Source of the DNA: Roseiarcus sp963765375
Lineage (GTDB): Bacteria; Pseudomonadota; Alphaproteobacteria; Rhizobiales; Beijerinckiaceae
Assembly (NCBI GenBank): GCA_963765375.1
Contig: CAVXVZ010000003.1
Location: 620,001 to 684,000, forward strand
Length of the DNA: 64,000 nucleotides
Reading direction: 5' to 3'
The notes beneath the pieces are model-generated. The model was not told where the DNA came from. It did not search any database and saw nothing but the letters and a program-made list of their open reading frames with translations. Positions 25,627-34,632 of the stretch are shown here, in pieces. Each line of letters begins with the position of its first letter. Positions within the stretch are counted from its first letter, which is position 1. A program made the translations under genes and the position numbers.

Positions 25627-25657
25627 GTGAACCCTGGCGGAGGGCGGGCGGGTTCAC
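25627..25657. other. Inverted repeat between amidotransferase gene and tRNA-Glu
   Basis: GTGAACCC at 25627 and GGGTTCAC at 25650 are perfect complements separated by 15 GC-rich bases. It lies upstream of the minus-strand amidotransferase gene and just before the tRNA promoter, so it may be an operator or a boundary hairpin. Function unassigned. Confidence 0.35.
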
Positions 25658-25678
25658 TTTCGCGGCGACGCGCGCGGC

Positions 25679-25707
25679 TTGCCTAGCTCCATGAGCGCCG
25701 ATATACA
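25679..25707 (+). promoter_or_regulatory. Promoter of tRNA-Glu
   Basis: TTGCCT (25679-25684) and TATACA (25702-25707) are separated by exactly 17 bases and lie 15 bases before the first base of the tRNA. Both boxes match the sigma-70 consensus well for a high-GC alphaproteobacterium. Confidence 0.7.
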
Positions 25708-25722
25708 ATCCTGTTCCCCGCC

Positions 25723-25798
25723 GCTCCCATCGTCTAGCGGTCCAGGACGTCGCCCTCTCACGGCGAAAACAGGGGTTCGAGTCCCCTTGGGAGCGCCA
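25723..25798 (+). tRNA. tRNA-Glu (anticodon CTC)
   Basis: 76 bases including an encoded CCA. The acceptor stem GCTCCCA pairs with TGGGAGC. The D-arm TCTAGCGGTCCAGGA is the usual tRNA-Glu form. The anticodon arm CGCCCTCTCACGGCG displays CTC at the centre of its loop, and the T-arm AGGGGTTCGAGTCCCCT is standard. The CTC isoacceptor reads GAG, the preferred Glu codon in such a GC-rich genome. No duplicated 3' end of this tRNA was found in the window, so there is no sign that it served as an integration site here. Confidence 0.95.
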
Positions 25799-25824
25799 GC
25801 CTTCGCCTAGGGTATTGGAATTCG

Positions 25825-26619
25825 TCAGAAGACGAGCTTCCCGCCAACGAGGGCGAGCGTGCCCGCCATCAAGGGCCGCAATACGCGTTCCGGCACACGC
25901 GAGGCGACATGGCTTCCGATCGCGATGCCCGGTATCGAACCGGACAGCAGAGAGACAAGCAACAGCCAGTCGACCGAGCCCAACCACCAATGACCCGCGC
26001 CCGCGAGAAGCGTGAGCGGCACGGCGTGCGCGATGTCGGTGCCGACGATCCGAACCGTCGGCATTTTCGGATAGAGCATCAGCAGAACCGTCACGCCGAT
26101 GGCGCCCGCGCCGACCGAGGAGATCGAGACCAGCACGCCGAGGACCGCGCCAAGCGTGACGGTGAGCCACGCGATTTCCTTGTCAGACCGTTTGTCTAGG
26201 AATGATGTTACCGCGGCCAAGAGCCTGCGGCGAAAGATCAGCGTGACCGCCGTCAGAATCAGGGCAAATCCCAGCGTCGTCGTGATGACCGCGCTGGTTC
26301 CTTTGGAGTCCACGCCGAGATGCGACAACGTCAACAGCGAAAGCGCCGCGGCCGGAACGCTGCCCGACGCGAGCCGACGGGCGACGCGCCAGTCGATCGC
26401 GTCGTTGAGCCCGTGGACGACGGAACCGCTGATTTTCGTAATGCCTGCGTAGAGGAGATCCGTCCCGACCGCGGTCGCCGGGTGGATGCCGAACAGCAAA
26501 ACCAAGAGCGGCGTCATCAACGCCCCGCCGCCGACGCCAGTGAAGCCGACCAGCATGCCGACCGCGAAGCCTGAGGCCGTGTAGAGCGGATTGATCAGAT
26601 AAAGAAAACTCAACGCCAT
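25825..26619 (-). CDS. TauE/SafE (TSUP) family permease
   Basis: 264 residues, about eight hydrophobic helices. The TSUP family repeat is visible near the start (GMLVGFTGVGGGALMTPLLV) and again in the second half (SSVGAGAIGVTVLLMLYP), with GTDLLYAGITK and GTDIAHAVPL in between. These permeases move sulfite, sulfonates, thiosulfate or other small organic anions. Its stop lies 27 bases from the tRNA on the opposite strand. The DUF917 operon is upstream across a 259-base gap, so co-transcription is possible but not shown. Confidence 0.85.
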   Translation of the reverse strand: MALSFLYLINPLYTASGFAVGMLVGFTGVGGGALMTPLLVLLFGIHPATAVGTDLLYAGITKISGSVVHGLNDAIDWRVARRLASGSVPAAALSLLTLSHLGVDSKGTSAVITTTLGFALILTAVTLIFRRRLLAAVTSFLDKRSDKEIAWLTVTLGAVLGVLVSISSVGAGAIGVTVLLMLYPKMPTVRIVGTDIAHAVPLTLLAGAGHWWLGSVDWLLLVSLLSGSIPGIAIGSHVASRVPERVLRPLMAGTLALVGGKLVF

Positions 26620-26878
26620 GCGCTCCCTTCACCCTGATTGAACATCGACGCCCATTCATGCCTCGCGCGAAGCGCTCACCCGGCCAGTCTCTTCGCCTCG
26701 TGTCCGAACCCGCGCGACACGAAGGGCCGACCGATGAGTTATTCCATAAAATTACTAGACTAAGGCTACGAAAGCAATAGGGCGGAGTTGCTGGACGCCG
26801 TCGGAGACCTGCCTTTTGGGCAACGCCTTATCGGCGCGGTGTATCTATCTTCGGCTCGCGGCCCGAGAGAGGCCGCTG
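26620..26878. other. Gap between TSUP and DUF917 genes
   Basis: 259 bases without a supported gene. An AT-rich stretch at 26736-26760 (GAGTTATTCCATAAAATTAC) may hold the minus-strand promoter of the TSUP permease. No terminator with a clear T-run was found after the DUF917 gene. Confidence 0.4.
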
Positions 26879-27985
26879 TCACATTGCCCGCTGCGCCTGG
26901 GGCGTGTAGGGCCTGTAATCGACATCGTAGCCGAAATAGCGAGGGCCGACCAATTCCAGACCCTTTGGACTGCGCCATTGGCTGGAACAGGGATAGGCGA
27001 GGGCCACGACGCGAATGCCGTAGCGCATGGCGTCCGCAGTGACCGGCGTCCCCGTCTCGGCTTCGAGCAGGGTGATCATGTCGGGCGTTGTTACGATCGT
27101 CCGCCCGTCGAGCTCGGCGATCAGGAATTCATTCTGGAACGCGATGCGCAGCCTGTGGCCGCGATGGTCATCGAGCCCCTCGACGTCGCTCTCGCCCCGC
27201 GCAAAGCCGCCGACGGTGCGGCGCAGCACGTCCTTGACGCGGCCGTTGAAAATAATCTCGGCGCCCAGCGCCGCACGGATCGCCTCGACGGGGTCCTGGT
27301 GGCGCGCGCGCGCCTCGCGCAGTTTTCGCCCCAGATCGGCGCAGAGCGTCAAAGTGCCGCGCACCACCGCCTCGCGGGCGACCGCGCCGCTCATGGGATA
27401 GAAGGCGAGCAGCGCCGAGCCGCCCATGTCCACGGTCGCAGAGCGTGCGAGGCGCTCCGTCCAACGATTGCTGATCGTCTCCAGCACCACCGAATTTCCC
27501 TTGTCGTCGCCGAGCACCATCGGCGTCGCCGATACGCCGTGCATACCGAATGTGGTCATTTGCAATTCGGGGAAAGCCCGTCCCATTCCGTCGCCGTCGA
27601 TCAAGGGCAGACCGGTCGCGGCGGCGGCGGCGAACGGCGTCGTCGAATTGATGCCGCCAGCTTCTCCGCACAGAAGTCCGTCGACCTTGCGCCCCATAAA
27701 CTTTTCGAGCTTGCGCAACGCGATGACGATCTCCTCGCCCTGCGGCAGCTTCTCCGTCATGACGGTAGGCGCGCCCATCATGCAGACTGGCGCGATCAGC
27801 GCGTCATCGGCGAAACCGTCGACATCGACGAGCCGAACCGCACCGTGGCGGCGGATCGCCTCCTGGGCCATGAGTTTGCCGATATACGGATCGCCCCCGC
27901 CGCCGGTGCCGAGGATCGCGCCGCCGGTGGCTATGTCGTCGAGATCGGAGACTCCGATCATACGGATGAGCTGCAATTCAGGCAT
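26879..27985 (-). CDS. DUF917-family protein 1
   Basis: 368 residues. The family opening GGAILGTGGGGDPYIGKLMA is present, as are GEAGGINSTTPF and LIDGDGMGRAFPELQM. The same landmarks occur in the next gene, so the two are paralogues. DUF917 proteins have no firm reaction but travel with hydantoinase/oxoprolinase genes, which suggests a role in opening or processing cyclic amides or related acids. The start codon overlaps the end of the upstream DUF917 gene by eight bases, so translation is coupled. Confidence 0.85.
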   Translation of the reverse strand: MPELQLIRMIGVSDLDDIATGGAILGTGGGGDPYIGKLMAQEAIRRHGAVRLVDVDGFADDALIAPVCMMGAPTVMTEKLPQGEEIVIALRKLEKFMGRKVDGLLCGEAGGINSTTPFAAAAATGLPLIDGDGMGRAFPELQMTTFGMHGVSATPMVLGDDKGNSVVLETISNRWTERLARSATVDMGGSALLAFYPMSGAVAREAVVRGTLTLCADLGRKLREARARHQDPVEAIRAALGAEIIFNGRVKDVLRRTVGGFARGESDVEGLDDHRGHRLRIAFQNEFLIAELDGRTIVTTPDMITLLEAETGTPVTADAMRYGIRVVALAYPCSSQWRSPKGLELVGPRYFGYDVDYRPYTPQAQRAM

Positions 27986-29102
27986 GGCGCACGCGCCTCC
28001 GGGTTGATGGAGCCGACGAGGGCAGGGGAGTGAATTCGATATCAGGATAGCCGAACGCCTTGGGGCCGACGACCTCCAGGGCCTCCGGCGTCTTCATCAG
28101 GTCGTGAGCGGGAATGCCGATCACGGCAAGCTGCTGGCCGTAGCGCAGCATCTCTGTGGTGATCGGCTCGCCGGTCTCGAGCTCAAGATTCATGATGAGA
28201 TCCGGGACCACGACCGCCACCCGCCCATCGACGAACAGGATGAGGTTTTCGTTCTGGATTGCGATCCTCGCCTCTGACCCCGAGTGGTCGCCGAGGCCGA
28301 TCAGCCGTGCTTCGCCGATTGCGAAACCGCCGCGCAGTTCGCGCCGCACATCCGCGATCCTGCCGGTGAAGAAGAGCGTCGCGCCCGTTCTTTCGAGGAT
28401 GCGTTCGACCACATTTCCGCGCCTGGCGCGCGCATCGAGGATTATTCGCCCAACCTCGATCGCTTGCGTCAATGTGCCGGGCACGGCGAACTGTTTGACA
28501 TAAGAGCCCGGCATCGGCGTCGTCGCGAAGCCTGCGCCCGCTCCCATGTCTACGGCGATGTGACGGGCAAAACGCTCCAGCCAGTACATGTCGACGACCG
28601 TTTTGAATACGACGACATTGCCCTTGTCGTCGGCGATCGCGCCGGGCGATGGATCGAGGCCATAGATGAAGAATGTCGACATCTGCACTTCCGGAAAAGC
28701 CCGCCCCATGCCGTCGCCGTCGAGGACGGGTAAGCCCGCGTAAGCCGCAGTGAGCACGGGCTCGATCGAGTTCGAGCCGCCGATCTCAGCCGAAATCAGC
28801 GCGGACACGCGCACTCCTGCCGCCGCCTCTACGCCGCGAAGCGCGCGCAGGCATTCCTGGCCCTGTTTGATTTTTTCGATGCCGACGACGGGCGCCCCAA
28901 TTCCGCCGACCGAGCCGACATAGGCTTCGTCGCCAATCGCCTCGAGCGGCAGGACCTCGGCCTTCGCGCCGCCGCGCAGCAATTCGCGCAGCCGCAGCAT
29001 GCCGACGTAAGGGTTGCCGCCGCCACCCGTGCCATAAAGAGCCGCGCCGAGCGAAAGCGGCAAGAGGTCGCTTTCGGAAAGCGTATAACCCTCATGCGAC
29101 AT
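27978..29102 (-). CDS. DUF917-family protein 2
   Basis: 374 residues from ATG 29102, which overlaps the 3' end of the hydantoinase gene by 11 bases; a longer open frame to 29180 lies wholly inside that gene and is rejected. Landmarks shared with its neighbour are GTGGGGNPYVGMLRLRELL, SAEIGGSNSIEP and LDGDGMGRAFPEVQMST. Two adjacent, divergent copies suggest either a two-subunit protein or two related substrates. Its place in the operon is directly behind the ATP-grasp-free, ASKHA-type hydantoinase gene. Confidence 0.85.
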   Translation of the reverse strand: MSHEGYTLSESDLLPLSLGAALYGTGGGGNPYVGMLRLRELLRGGAKAEVLPLEAIGDEAYVGSVGGIGAPVVGIEKIKQGQECLRALRGVEAAAGVRVSALISAEIGGSNSIEPVLTAAYAGLPVLDGDGMGRAFPEVQMSTFFIYGLDPSPGAIADDKGNVVVFKTVVDMYWLERFARHIAVDMGAGAGFATTPMPGSYVKQFAVPGTLTQAIEVGRIILDARARRGNVVERILERTGATLFFTGRIADVRRELRGGFAIGEARLIGLGDHSGSEARIAIQNENLILFVDGRVAVVVPDLIMNLELETGEPITTEMLRYGQQLAVIGIPAHDLMKTPEALEVVGPKAFGYPDIEFTPLPSSAPSTRRRVRHA

Positions 29103-30639
29103 GCAAGTCCCCCACCACCTTGACGTGCACCCGCGTCGCATTGCCCGGGAGATAGGCCAGAGGCACGTCCTCGACGTCAACCACCTCGATCGTGTCGGCG
29201 CGAGCGCCGGCCCCGACCGCCGCGGCGCGGGCCTTCTGCTCGGCGTCGCCGATCGCGTCGGCGCGGCTCATCGATGCGAGCGAATAGACCCGATCGATCT
29301 CGCCCGAGACCTGGGCGATGGCCGCGCCGACGGCGTTGGCGACCGCAAAGTGATGTGGCTTGATCACCTCGAGATCGCCGATGCTGTCCTTGACGAGGAT
29401 CGAGCCGCCGCCGACCACGATGACCGGCAAAGGTTCGGGCGACAGGCGCGAGCGTTCGACCGCGGTCTCCAGCATCTCGGCGATCCGCGCCTCGGTCCGC
29501 GCGATGAGGCCGGGATCGAGATCAGCGACCTTCTTATGGTCGCCGAGGTACGCGCGTCCGGCGGCAACAATGACGTCGGTGGCGGTCAGCGTCGAACCGC
29601 CGAACACAAGCGCTTCCGAAATCAGTTTGTAGCCGACGGAGGTCGGCCCAACCTTGACCCCCGCCGGGCCCTCGACGACGAGCGAACCGCCCCCGAGCCC
29701 GAAAGAGAAGACATCGGGCATGCGGAAGTTCGTGCGCACGCCGCCGACCTCGATCGCGACCGTCGCTGGGCGCGGAAAGCCCTTGTGCAGCGAGCCGACA
29801 TCGGACGTGGTGCCGCCGATGTCGACGACAATCGCTTCGGCGACGCCGGAGAGGAAAGCCGCGCCGCGAATCGAATTGGTCGGTCCGCTGGCGAAAGTGA
29901 GCACCGGAAACCGCTCGGCGTAAGCCGCGTCCATTAGCGTCCCGTCATTCTGGGTCAGAAAGAACCTCGCTTTGACGCCGCACGCGTCGAGAGCCGCGCG
30001 AAAAGCGTCGACGACCAGCTTCGCAAGATCGCGGAGGCACGCGTTCATGACTGCTGCGTTCTCCCGCTCGAGCAGCCCGATACGGCCGATGTCGCTCGAC
30101 AGCGTGATGTGAACGCCGGGCAACGCGGCCGCCAAAATCTTGCCGGCGCGCGCCTCGCAGTCGGTGTTGACCGGGCTGAAAACCGAGGCGATCGCCACCG
30201 AGCGGACGCCCTTCGATCTGATGTCGGCGGCGATGCCGAGAAGCTCCGACTCGTCGAGCGGCGAAATCTCGCGTCCGTCGAACTCGTGGCCGCCGTGCGC
30301 GAGATAGGCATGGCCGCCAATCGCAGCCCTCAAGTCGTCCGGCCAGTCGACCATCGGCGGCAGCGAGGCGGTCGCGGGCAGCCCCAGACGCACCGCGGCG
30401 GTCGGCGCGAGATCGCGGCGCTGAACCACCGCGTTGGTGAAATGCGTTGTCCCGATCATCACGACGTCAATCGCCTGCGGCTCAAGACCGGAGGCCGCAA
30501 GGACCGACTTCAGCGCGGCGACTACGCCCGACGTCACGTCCGGAGTCGTCGCCGCCTTGACGCCAGCGCGAACGGTCTTGCCGTCCATCGCTACAGCGTC
30601 CGTGTTGGTGCCGCCGACATCGATGCCGACCCTGATCAT
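29092..30639 (-). CDS. Hydantoinase/oxoprolinase family protein (HyuA-like, short form)
   Basis: 515 residues. The N-terminal actin-like ATPase motif IRVGIDVGGTNTDAVA and the second phosphate motif VVDIGGTTSDVGS are both clear, with FASGPTNSIRGA between them. At about 515 residues it is the short form, lacking the long C-terminal part of full HyuA/acetophenone-carboxylase subunits. Family members use ATP to open cyclic amides (hydantoins, 5-oxoproline) or to carboxylate. It lies between the ABC transporter and the DUF917 pair, so the transporter probably brings in the substrate that these proteins process. Confidence 0.87.
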   Translation of the reverse strand: MIRVGIDVGGTNTDAVAMDGKTVRAGVKAATTPDVTSGVVAALKSVLAASGLEPQAIDVVMIGTTHFTNAVVQRRDLAPTAAVRLGLPATASLPPMVDWPDDLRAAIGGHAYLAHGGHEFDGREISPLDESELLGIAADIRSKGVRSVAIASVFSPVNTDCEARAGKILAAALPGVHITLSSDIGRIGLLERENAAVMNACLRDLAKLVVDAFRAALDACGVKARFFLTQNDGTLMDAAYAERFPVLTFASGPTNSIRGAAFLSGVAEAIVVDIGGTTSDVGSLHKGFPRPATVAIEVGGVRTNFRMPDVFSFGLGGGSLVVEGPAGVKVGPTSVGYKLISEALVFGGSTLTATDVIVAAGRAYLGDHKKVADLDPGLIARTEARIAEMLETAVERSRLSPEPLPVIVVGGGSILVKDSIGDLEVIKPHHFAVANAVGAAIAQVSGEIDRVYSLASMSRADAIGDAEQKARAAAVGAGARADTIEVVDVEDVPLAYLPGNATRVHVKVVGDLHVA

Positions 30640-30666
30640 CTCGAATTCTCCTGCGTCGATGTCTGC

Positions 30667-31668
30667 TTATCCACGGGCGCTCCGGCGCTGCGCCAATTCC
30701 GGCCCGAGCAAATGACAGCGGGCGTAGTGCTCCGCGTCAAGCCAGATGACTTCGGGGAATTCCCTTGCGCATGGGCCAAACGCTTGCGGGCAGCGAGTAT
30801 GGAACGCGCAGCCGGGCGGCTGGTTGGCCGGGGAGGGAATTTCGCCTTCGACGACCGGCTCATTGGGCTTTAGCGCGGCTTCCGCGTCGGAGACCACCGG
30901 AACGGCGGCGATCAGGGATCGGGTGTAGGGATGGGCCGGCGCCTCGAACAGGCGCCGGACCGGGCCAACCTCGACGAGACGACCGAGATAAAGAACGCCG
31001 ACCCGGTTGGCGAAATTGCGCATCAAGCTCAGGTCGTGGGAGATGAAAATGTAGGTAAGGCCGAACGATCGGCCGACATCGTTCAGGAGTTCAATGATCT
31101 TCGCCTGCACCGAGACGTCGAGCGCGGAGGTTGGCTCGTCGAGCACGATCAGCTTTGGCTCAGCGGCGAGAGCGCGCGCAATCGCCACCCGCTGCTTCTG
31201 CCCGCCCGAAAGCTCATGTGGATAGCGGGTCGAGAAATCCGCCGGCAGCTGCACCATCTCAAGGAGCCTCGCAACGCGCCGATCGATCTCGGCGCGAGAA
31301 AGGCGCCGCGCTTCCAAGGGCACGGCGATTGACTGCCCGATCGAACGACGGGGGTTGAGAGAAGACCCCGGGTTCTGAAAGACCATCTGCGCGGTGCGAC
31401 CGCGGTCGAAACCGCCGGGGCGCCGCGCCAGATTGCGTCCCTCGAACAGGATCGCGCCCGAGGTCGGTTCGGTGAGGCCGAGGATCATGCGCGCAATCGT
31501 CGACTTGCCCGAGCCGCTCTCGCCGACGAGGCCGAATGTCTCTCCTTCCGCGAGGCTGAAGCTCACGCCGGTGACTGCGCGAACCTCGCCCTTCGAGCGG
31601 CCAAGCAGGCCTCCGCGCAACTCAAACGACTTGCAGAGATCGATGACCTCGATGAGCGGCTTGCTCAC
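30667..31668 (-). CDS. Peptide-type ABC transporter ATPase (DppF/OppF-like)
   Basis: 333 residues, GTG start at 31668 overlapping the previous gene by four bases. Motifs: Walker A GESGSGKST, signature LSGGQKQRVAIARAL, Walker B LIVLDEPTSALD, switch His in ISHDLSLM. The C-terminal oligopeptide/dipeptide domain has CAFHTRCPQAF. A longer frame back to 31695 lies within the upstream gene. It pairs with the next ATPase as the heterodimeric motor of the importer. Confidence 0.9.
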   Translation of the reverse strand: MSKPLIEVIDLCKSFELRGGLLGRSKGEVRAVTGVSFSLAEGETFGLVGESGSGKSTIARMILGLTEPTSGAILFEGRNLARRPGGFDRGRTAQMVFQNPGSSLNPRRSIGQSIAVPLEARRLSRAEIDRRVARLLEMVQLPADFSTRYPHELSGGQKQRVAIARALAAEPKLIVLDEPTSALDVSVQAKIIELLNDVGRSFGLTYIFISHDLSLMRNFANRVGVLYLGRLVEVGPVRRLFEAPAHPYTRSLIAAVPVVSDAEAALKPNEPVVEGEIPSPANQPPGCAFHTRCPQAFGPCAREFPEVIWLDAEHYARCHLLGPELAQRRSARG

Positions 31669-32657
31669 GCCGCCGCCTCGTCGAAATGCCAGCACGCTAC
31701 GCCCTGACCGAGGCCGATCGTTCTATCCTCTGGTGGCAGACCGCATTCCGCGGTCGCCAAAGAACAGCGGGGCGCGAATCGACAACCGGGAGGCGGCGCG
31801 GAATAATCGGGCGGCGCGCCGTCGATGCCGCGAAAAGTGGTGTCTCCCGAGAGCTTCGGAACGCATTCGATCAATGCGCGCGTATAGGGGTGGCGAGGCC
31901 GCGCAAAGAGTTCGCGGGTCGGGCCGCGCTCCACCACCGAGCCCGCATACATCACGTAAACGTAGTCGGCGGATTCCCGCACGACGCCGAGGTTGTGGGT
32001 GATCATCAGCAGCGCGAGGCCGCGATCGTCGACGAGATCTCGCAAGAGCTTGAGGATTTGCGCCTGCGTGGTGACGTCGAGCGCGGTTCCCGGTTCGTCG
32101 GCGATCAGCAGGCGCGGCTCGGAGAGCAGCGCCATGGCGATCAGCACCCGCTGCCGCATTCCGCCCGACAGCATGATCGGATAGGAGTTGGCGATCCGCT
32201 CCGGATCCGGCATCCGCACCTGCGCCAGGACCTCGCAGACGCGGGCCATTCGGGCCGCCCGACCGCGAGCACGGCCCAGCCGCCGGTCGGCGTATTTGAG
32301 AATCGTGGCCATCTGGTCGCCGATGGTGAAAACGGGATTGAGCGACGTCATCGGGTCCTGGAAGACCATCGACATCGCCGTCCCGCGCAGGGCCTCCCGC
32401 TCGGTCGGACGCAGGCTCAGGAGATCGCGGCCGTCGAAACAAATCTCGCCGCCGACGATCCGGGCCGGCGGGGTCGGCAGGATCCCCATGATCGCCCGCA
32501 TCGTCACGCTCTTGCCGCAGCCGGATTCGCCGACCAGCGCGACATGGCGGTGCGCAGGAACGTCGAGCGAGACCTGCCGCAATACCTGCGATCGGCGGCC
32601 GTAGGACCAGAAGTCGACGCTGAGGGAGCGAACCGAAAGCAGCGGGTCTGCGCTCAC
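31665..32657 (-). CDS. Peptide-type ABC transporter ATPase (DppD/OppD-like)
   Basis: 330 residues, GTG start at 32657 with a GTGA overlap onto the permease stop. Walker A GESGCGKSV, signature LSGGMRQRVLIAMAL, Walker B LLIADEPGTALD and THNLGVV are intact. The C-terminal zone GCRFAPRCSLATAECG carries the cysteines found in DppD-type proteins. It is the partner of the DppF-like protein. Confidence 0.9.
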   Translation of the reverse strand: MSADPLLSVRSLSVDFWSYGRRSQVLRQVSLDVPAHRHVALVGESGCGKSVTMRAIMGILPTPPARIVGGEICFDGRDLLSLRPTEREALRGTAMSMVFQDPMTSLNPVFTIGDQMATILKYADRRLGRARGRAARMARVCEVLAQVRMPDPERIANSYPIMLSGGMRQRVLIAMALLSEPRLLIADEPGTALDVTTQAQILKLLRDLVDDRGLALLMITHNLGVVRESADYVYVMYAGSVVERGPTRELFARPRHPYTRALIECVPKLSGDTTFRGIDGAPPDYSAPPPGCRFAPRCSLATAECGLPPEDRTIGLGQGVACWHFDEAAA

Positions 32658-33538
32658 CTGACGCTCTCGACGTCGTAGAGATCGCGCAGGCCGTCTCCGA
32701 GCAGATTGAACCCCAGGGCGACGAAGAGAATCGCCGCTCCGGGCAAAAGCGACTCCCACCATCGGTCGGGCAGGAAATCGGCGCCGTTAGCAACCATCGT
32801 CCCGAGGTCGGGGGTCGGCGGCTGCACGCCCAGGCCCAGGTAAGAGAGGGCGGCGCCGATCAGGATCACGAAGCCGAAATCGAGCGACGTCTTCACGAGG
32901 ATCGCCGATGCGCAATTGGGCAATAGCTCGCGGAAGATTATGTGGAAGCGGCTCGCGCCCAGCGTTTGCGCGGCTTCGACGAACTCCTGGTTGCGCAGCG
33001 TCCGGGTGATCGAATAGATCAGCCGGGTGTGCCATGTCCACCACAGGGCTGCGATGGCGAGCATCGCGTGGGTCAGGTTGGGCGTCAGCACCGCGGTGAT
33101 CGCAAGCGCCATGACCAGCGGCGGGATCGCCAGCGCGACGTCGGTCAAGCGCATGATGACGATCTCGGGCCAGCCGCCGAAGTAACCGGCGACGAGCCCG
33201 AGCGTCACGCCGACTGGCACGGCGATCCCCAGCACAACCGCCGCCAGCACCAGCGAGACGCGATAGCCGAAGAGGACGCGGGTGAAGATGTCGCGCCCGA
33301 CATTGTCGGTGCCGAACCAGTATTCGGCCGAAGGCGGTAGATGACGGGCGCGGAAATTGACCATCGCGCCAACGTGATCGGGATGCGGGGCGATCCAAGG
33401 GGCGAGGATCGCCGCCGCGATCACGACCACGACAATCATCGATCCGATCAATGCGGTCGGATTGCGGCTGAACCGATGCCAGTTCTGGTAGGCGATCGAG
33501 ATCCGAACCGGGCCCTGCGGCGCGAGAGCGACGGTCAC
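32654..33538 (-). CDS. Peptide-type ABC transporter permease (DppC-like)
   Basis: 294 residues, six membrane helices. The family N-terminus includes HYWFGTDN-like PSAEYWFGTDNVGRDIFTRV. The EAA loop reads EFVEAAQTLGASRFHIIFRE. The stop overlaps the start of the ATPase gene by four bases, and the start overlaps the upstream permease stop in the same way, so the genes are translationally coupled. Confidence 0.9.
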   Translation of the reverse strand: MTVALAPQGPVRISIAYQNWHRFSRNPTALIGSMIVVVVIAAAILAPWIAPHPDHVGAMVNFRARHLPPSAEYWFGTDNVGRDIFTRVLFGYRVSLVLAAVVLGIAVPVGVTLGLVAGYFGGWPEIVIMRLTDVALAIPPLVMALAITAVLTPNLTHAMLAIAALWWTWHTRLIYSITRTLRNQEFVEAAQTLGASRFHIIFRELLPNCASAILVKTSLDFGFVILIGAALSYLGLGVQPPTPDLGTMVANGADFLPDRWWESLLPGAAILFVALGFNLLGDGLRDLYDVESVR

Positions 33539-34560
33539 GCGCGTCCCCCCCGGATGCGCACCCTCGGGTCGACAAAGCCGACAAGCACGTCGATCGCCAG
33601 ATTGGCGGCGACGAAGAAGACGCCCGAGATCATCACGACGCCCATGACCGCGTTGAGGTCCTTCTGCAGAATGCTGCGCACGCCATAGCTCGCCATGCCG
33701 GGCCAGGCGAAGACAAGCTCGACGACAAAGGCGTTGCCGAGCAGCGAAGCAAATTCGAGGCCCAGAATCGTCATCGGCGGCACGAAGGCGGGCCGAAGCA
33801 TGTACTTGGATACCCGCAGCCAGCCGGGGACGCCGAACGCCCGTCCGGCTTCGACGTAGTCCTGCTTGGCGACGTCGATCATGGAGGAGCGCGTGATCCG
33901 CGCGATTTGGCCGACGGTGGCGGCGGAGAGCGCGAGGCTCGGAAGAATGAGGTGTTTAATCGCGTCGAGAAAGCCAGCGGGGTCGCCCTTGAGAAGCGTG
34001 TCAATCGTCAGGAGGCCGGTGATATCAGGATGAATCGGCGAATCGGGCGTGAGCCGCCCGGTTGTCGGGAGGGCGTGCAGCACGTAGCCGGCCAGCACCT
34101 GCAAGAGAAGCGCAAGCAGAAAGCTCGGCGTCACCGCGCCGAGGATGGCGTAGAGGCGCACGACGTTGTCGATCCACCCATCCTTGTTGGCCGCCGCCAC
34201 GACGCCGATAGGAACGCCGATCGAAAACGCAATCACGATCGTCGCCAGCACGAGCTCAAAGGTTGCCGCGAAGGTCTCCTTGATATCGTCGTTGACGGGG
34301 CGCTTGGTCAAAAAGGACAGGCCGAGATCCCCGCGCGCAAGGCCAACGATGAAATGCTGGTATTGTTCGAGGACCGGTCTATCGAGGCCCATCTTCGCCT
34401 TGAGTTCGTCAACCTGTTCCTGGCTGGCGCGCGGCCCCATCGCCATTCGAGCCGGATCCCCCGGCATCACGCGCGCGATGACGAAGATCACGATCGAGAG
34501 CCCAAACAGCACGAGCAGCGACCAGAGCGCCCGCCGGATCAGGAAATGGAGAAACTCCAA
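33535..34560 (-). CDS. Peptide-type ABC transporter permease (DppB-like)
   Basis: 341 residues, six membrane helices. It begins FLIRRALWSLLVLFGLSIVIF and has the DppB landmark MPGDPARMAMGP, then the EAA loop QDYVEAGRAFGVPGWLRV-like segment and ELVFAWPGMASYGV near the end. It forms the channel with the DppC-like protein. Separated from the binding-protein gene by 72 bases. Confidence 0.9.
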   Translation of the reverse strand: MEFLHFLIRRALWSLLVLFGLSIVIFVIARVMPGDPARMAMGPRASQEQVDELKAKMGLDRPVLEQYQHFIVGLARGDLGLSFLTKRPVNDDIKETFAATFELVLATIVIAFSIGVPIGVVAAANKDGWIDNVVRLYAILGAVTPSFLLALLLQVLAGYVLHALPTTGRLTPDSPIHPDITGLLTIDTLLKGDPAGFLDAIKHLILPSLALSAATVGQIARITRSSMIDVAKQDYVEAGRAFGVPGWLRVSKYMLRPAFVPPMTILGLEFASLLGNAFVVELVFAWPGMASYGVRSILQKDLNAVMGVVMISGVFFVAANLAIDVLVGFVDPRVRIRGGRA

Positions 34561-34632
34561 CGCGTGGCTCTCAAGGTTGGAAGGCTTCGAGCGGGCGCCC
34601 TGGCAAGGCGCCGCGCCGCTCGGCGAGCGGCG

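Noticed and set aside
25723..25798. tRNA-Glu as an attachment site of an integrated island
   Set aside because: No integrase and no second copy of the tRNA 3' end in the window; the genes after it look chromosomal.
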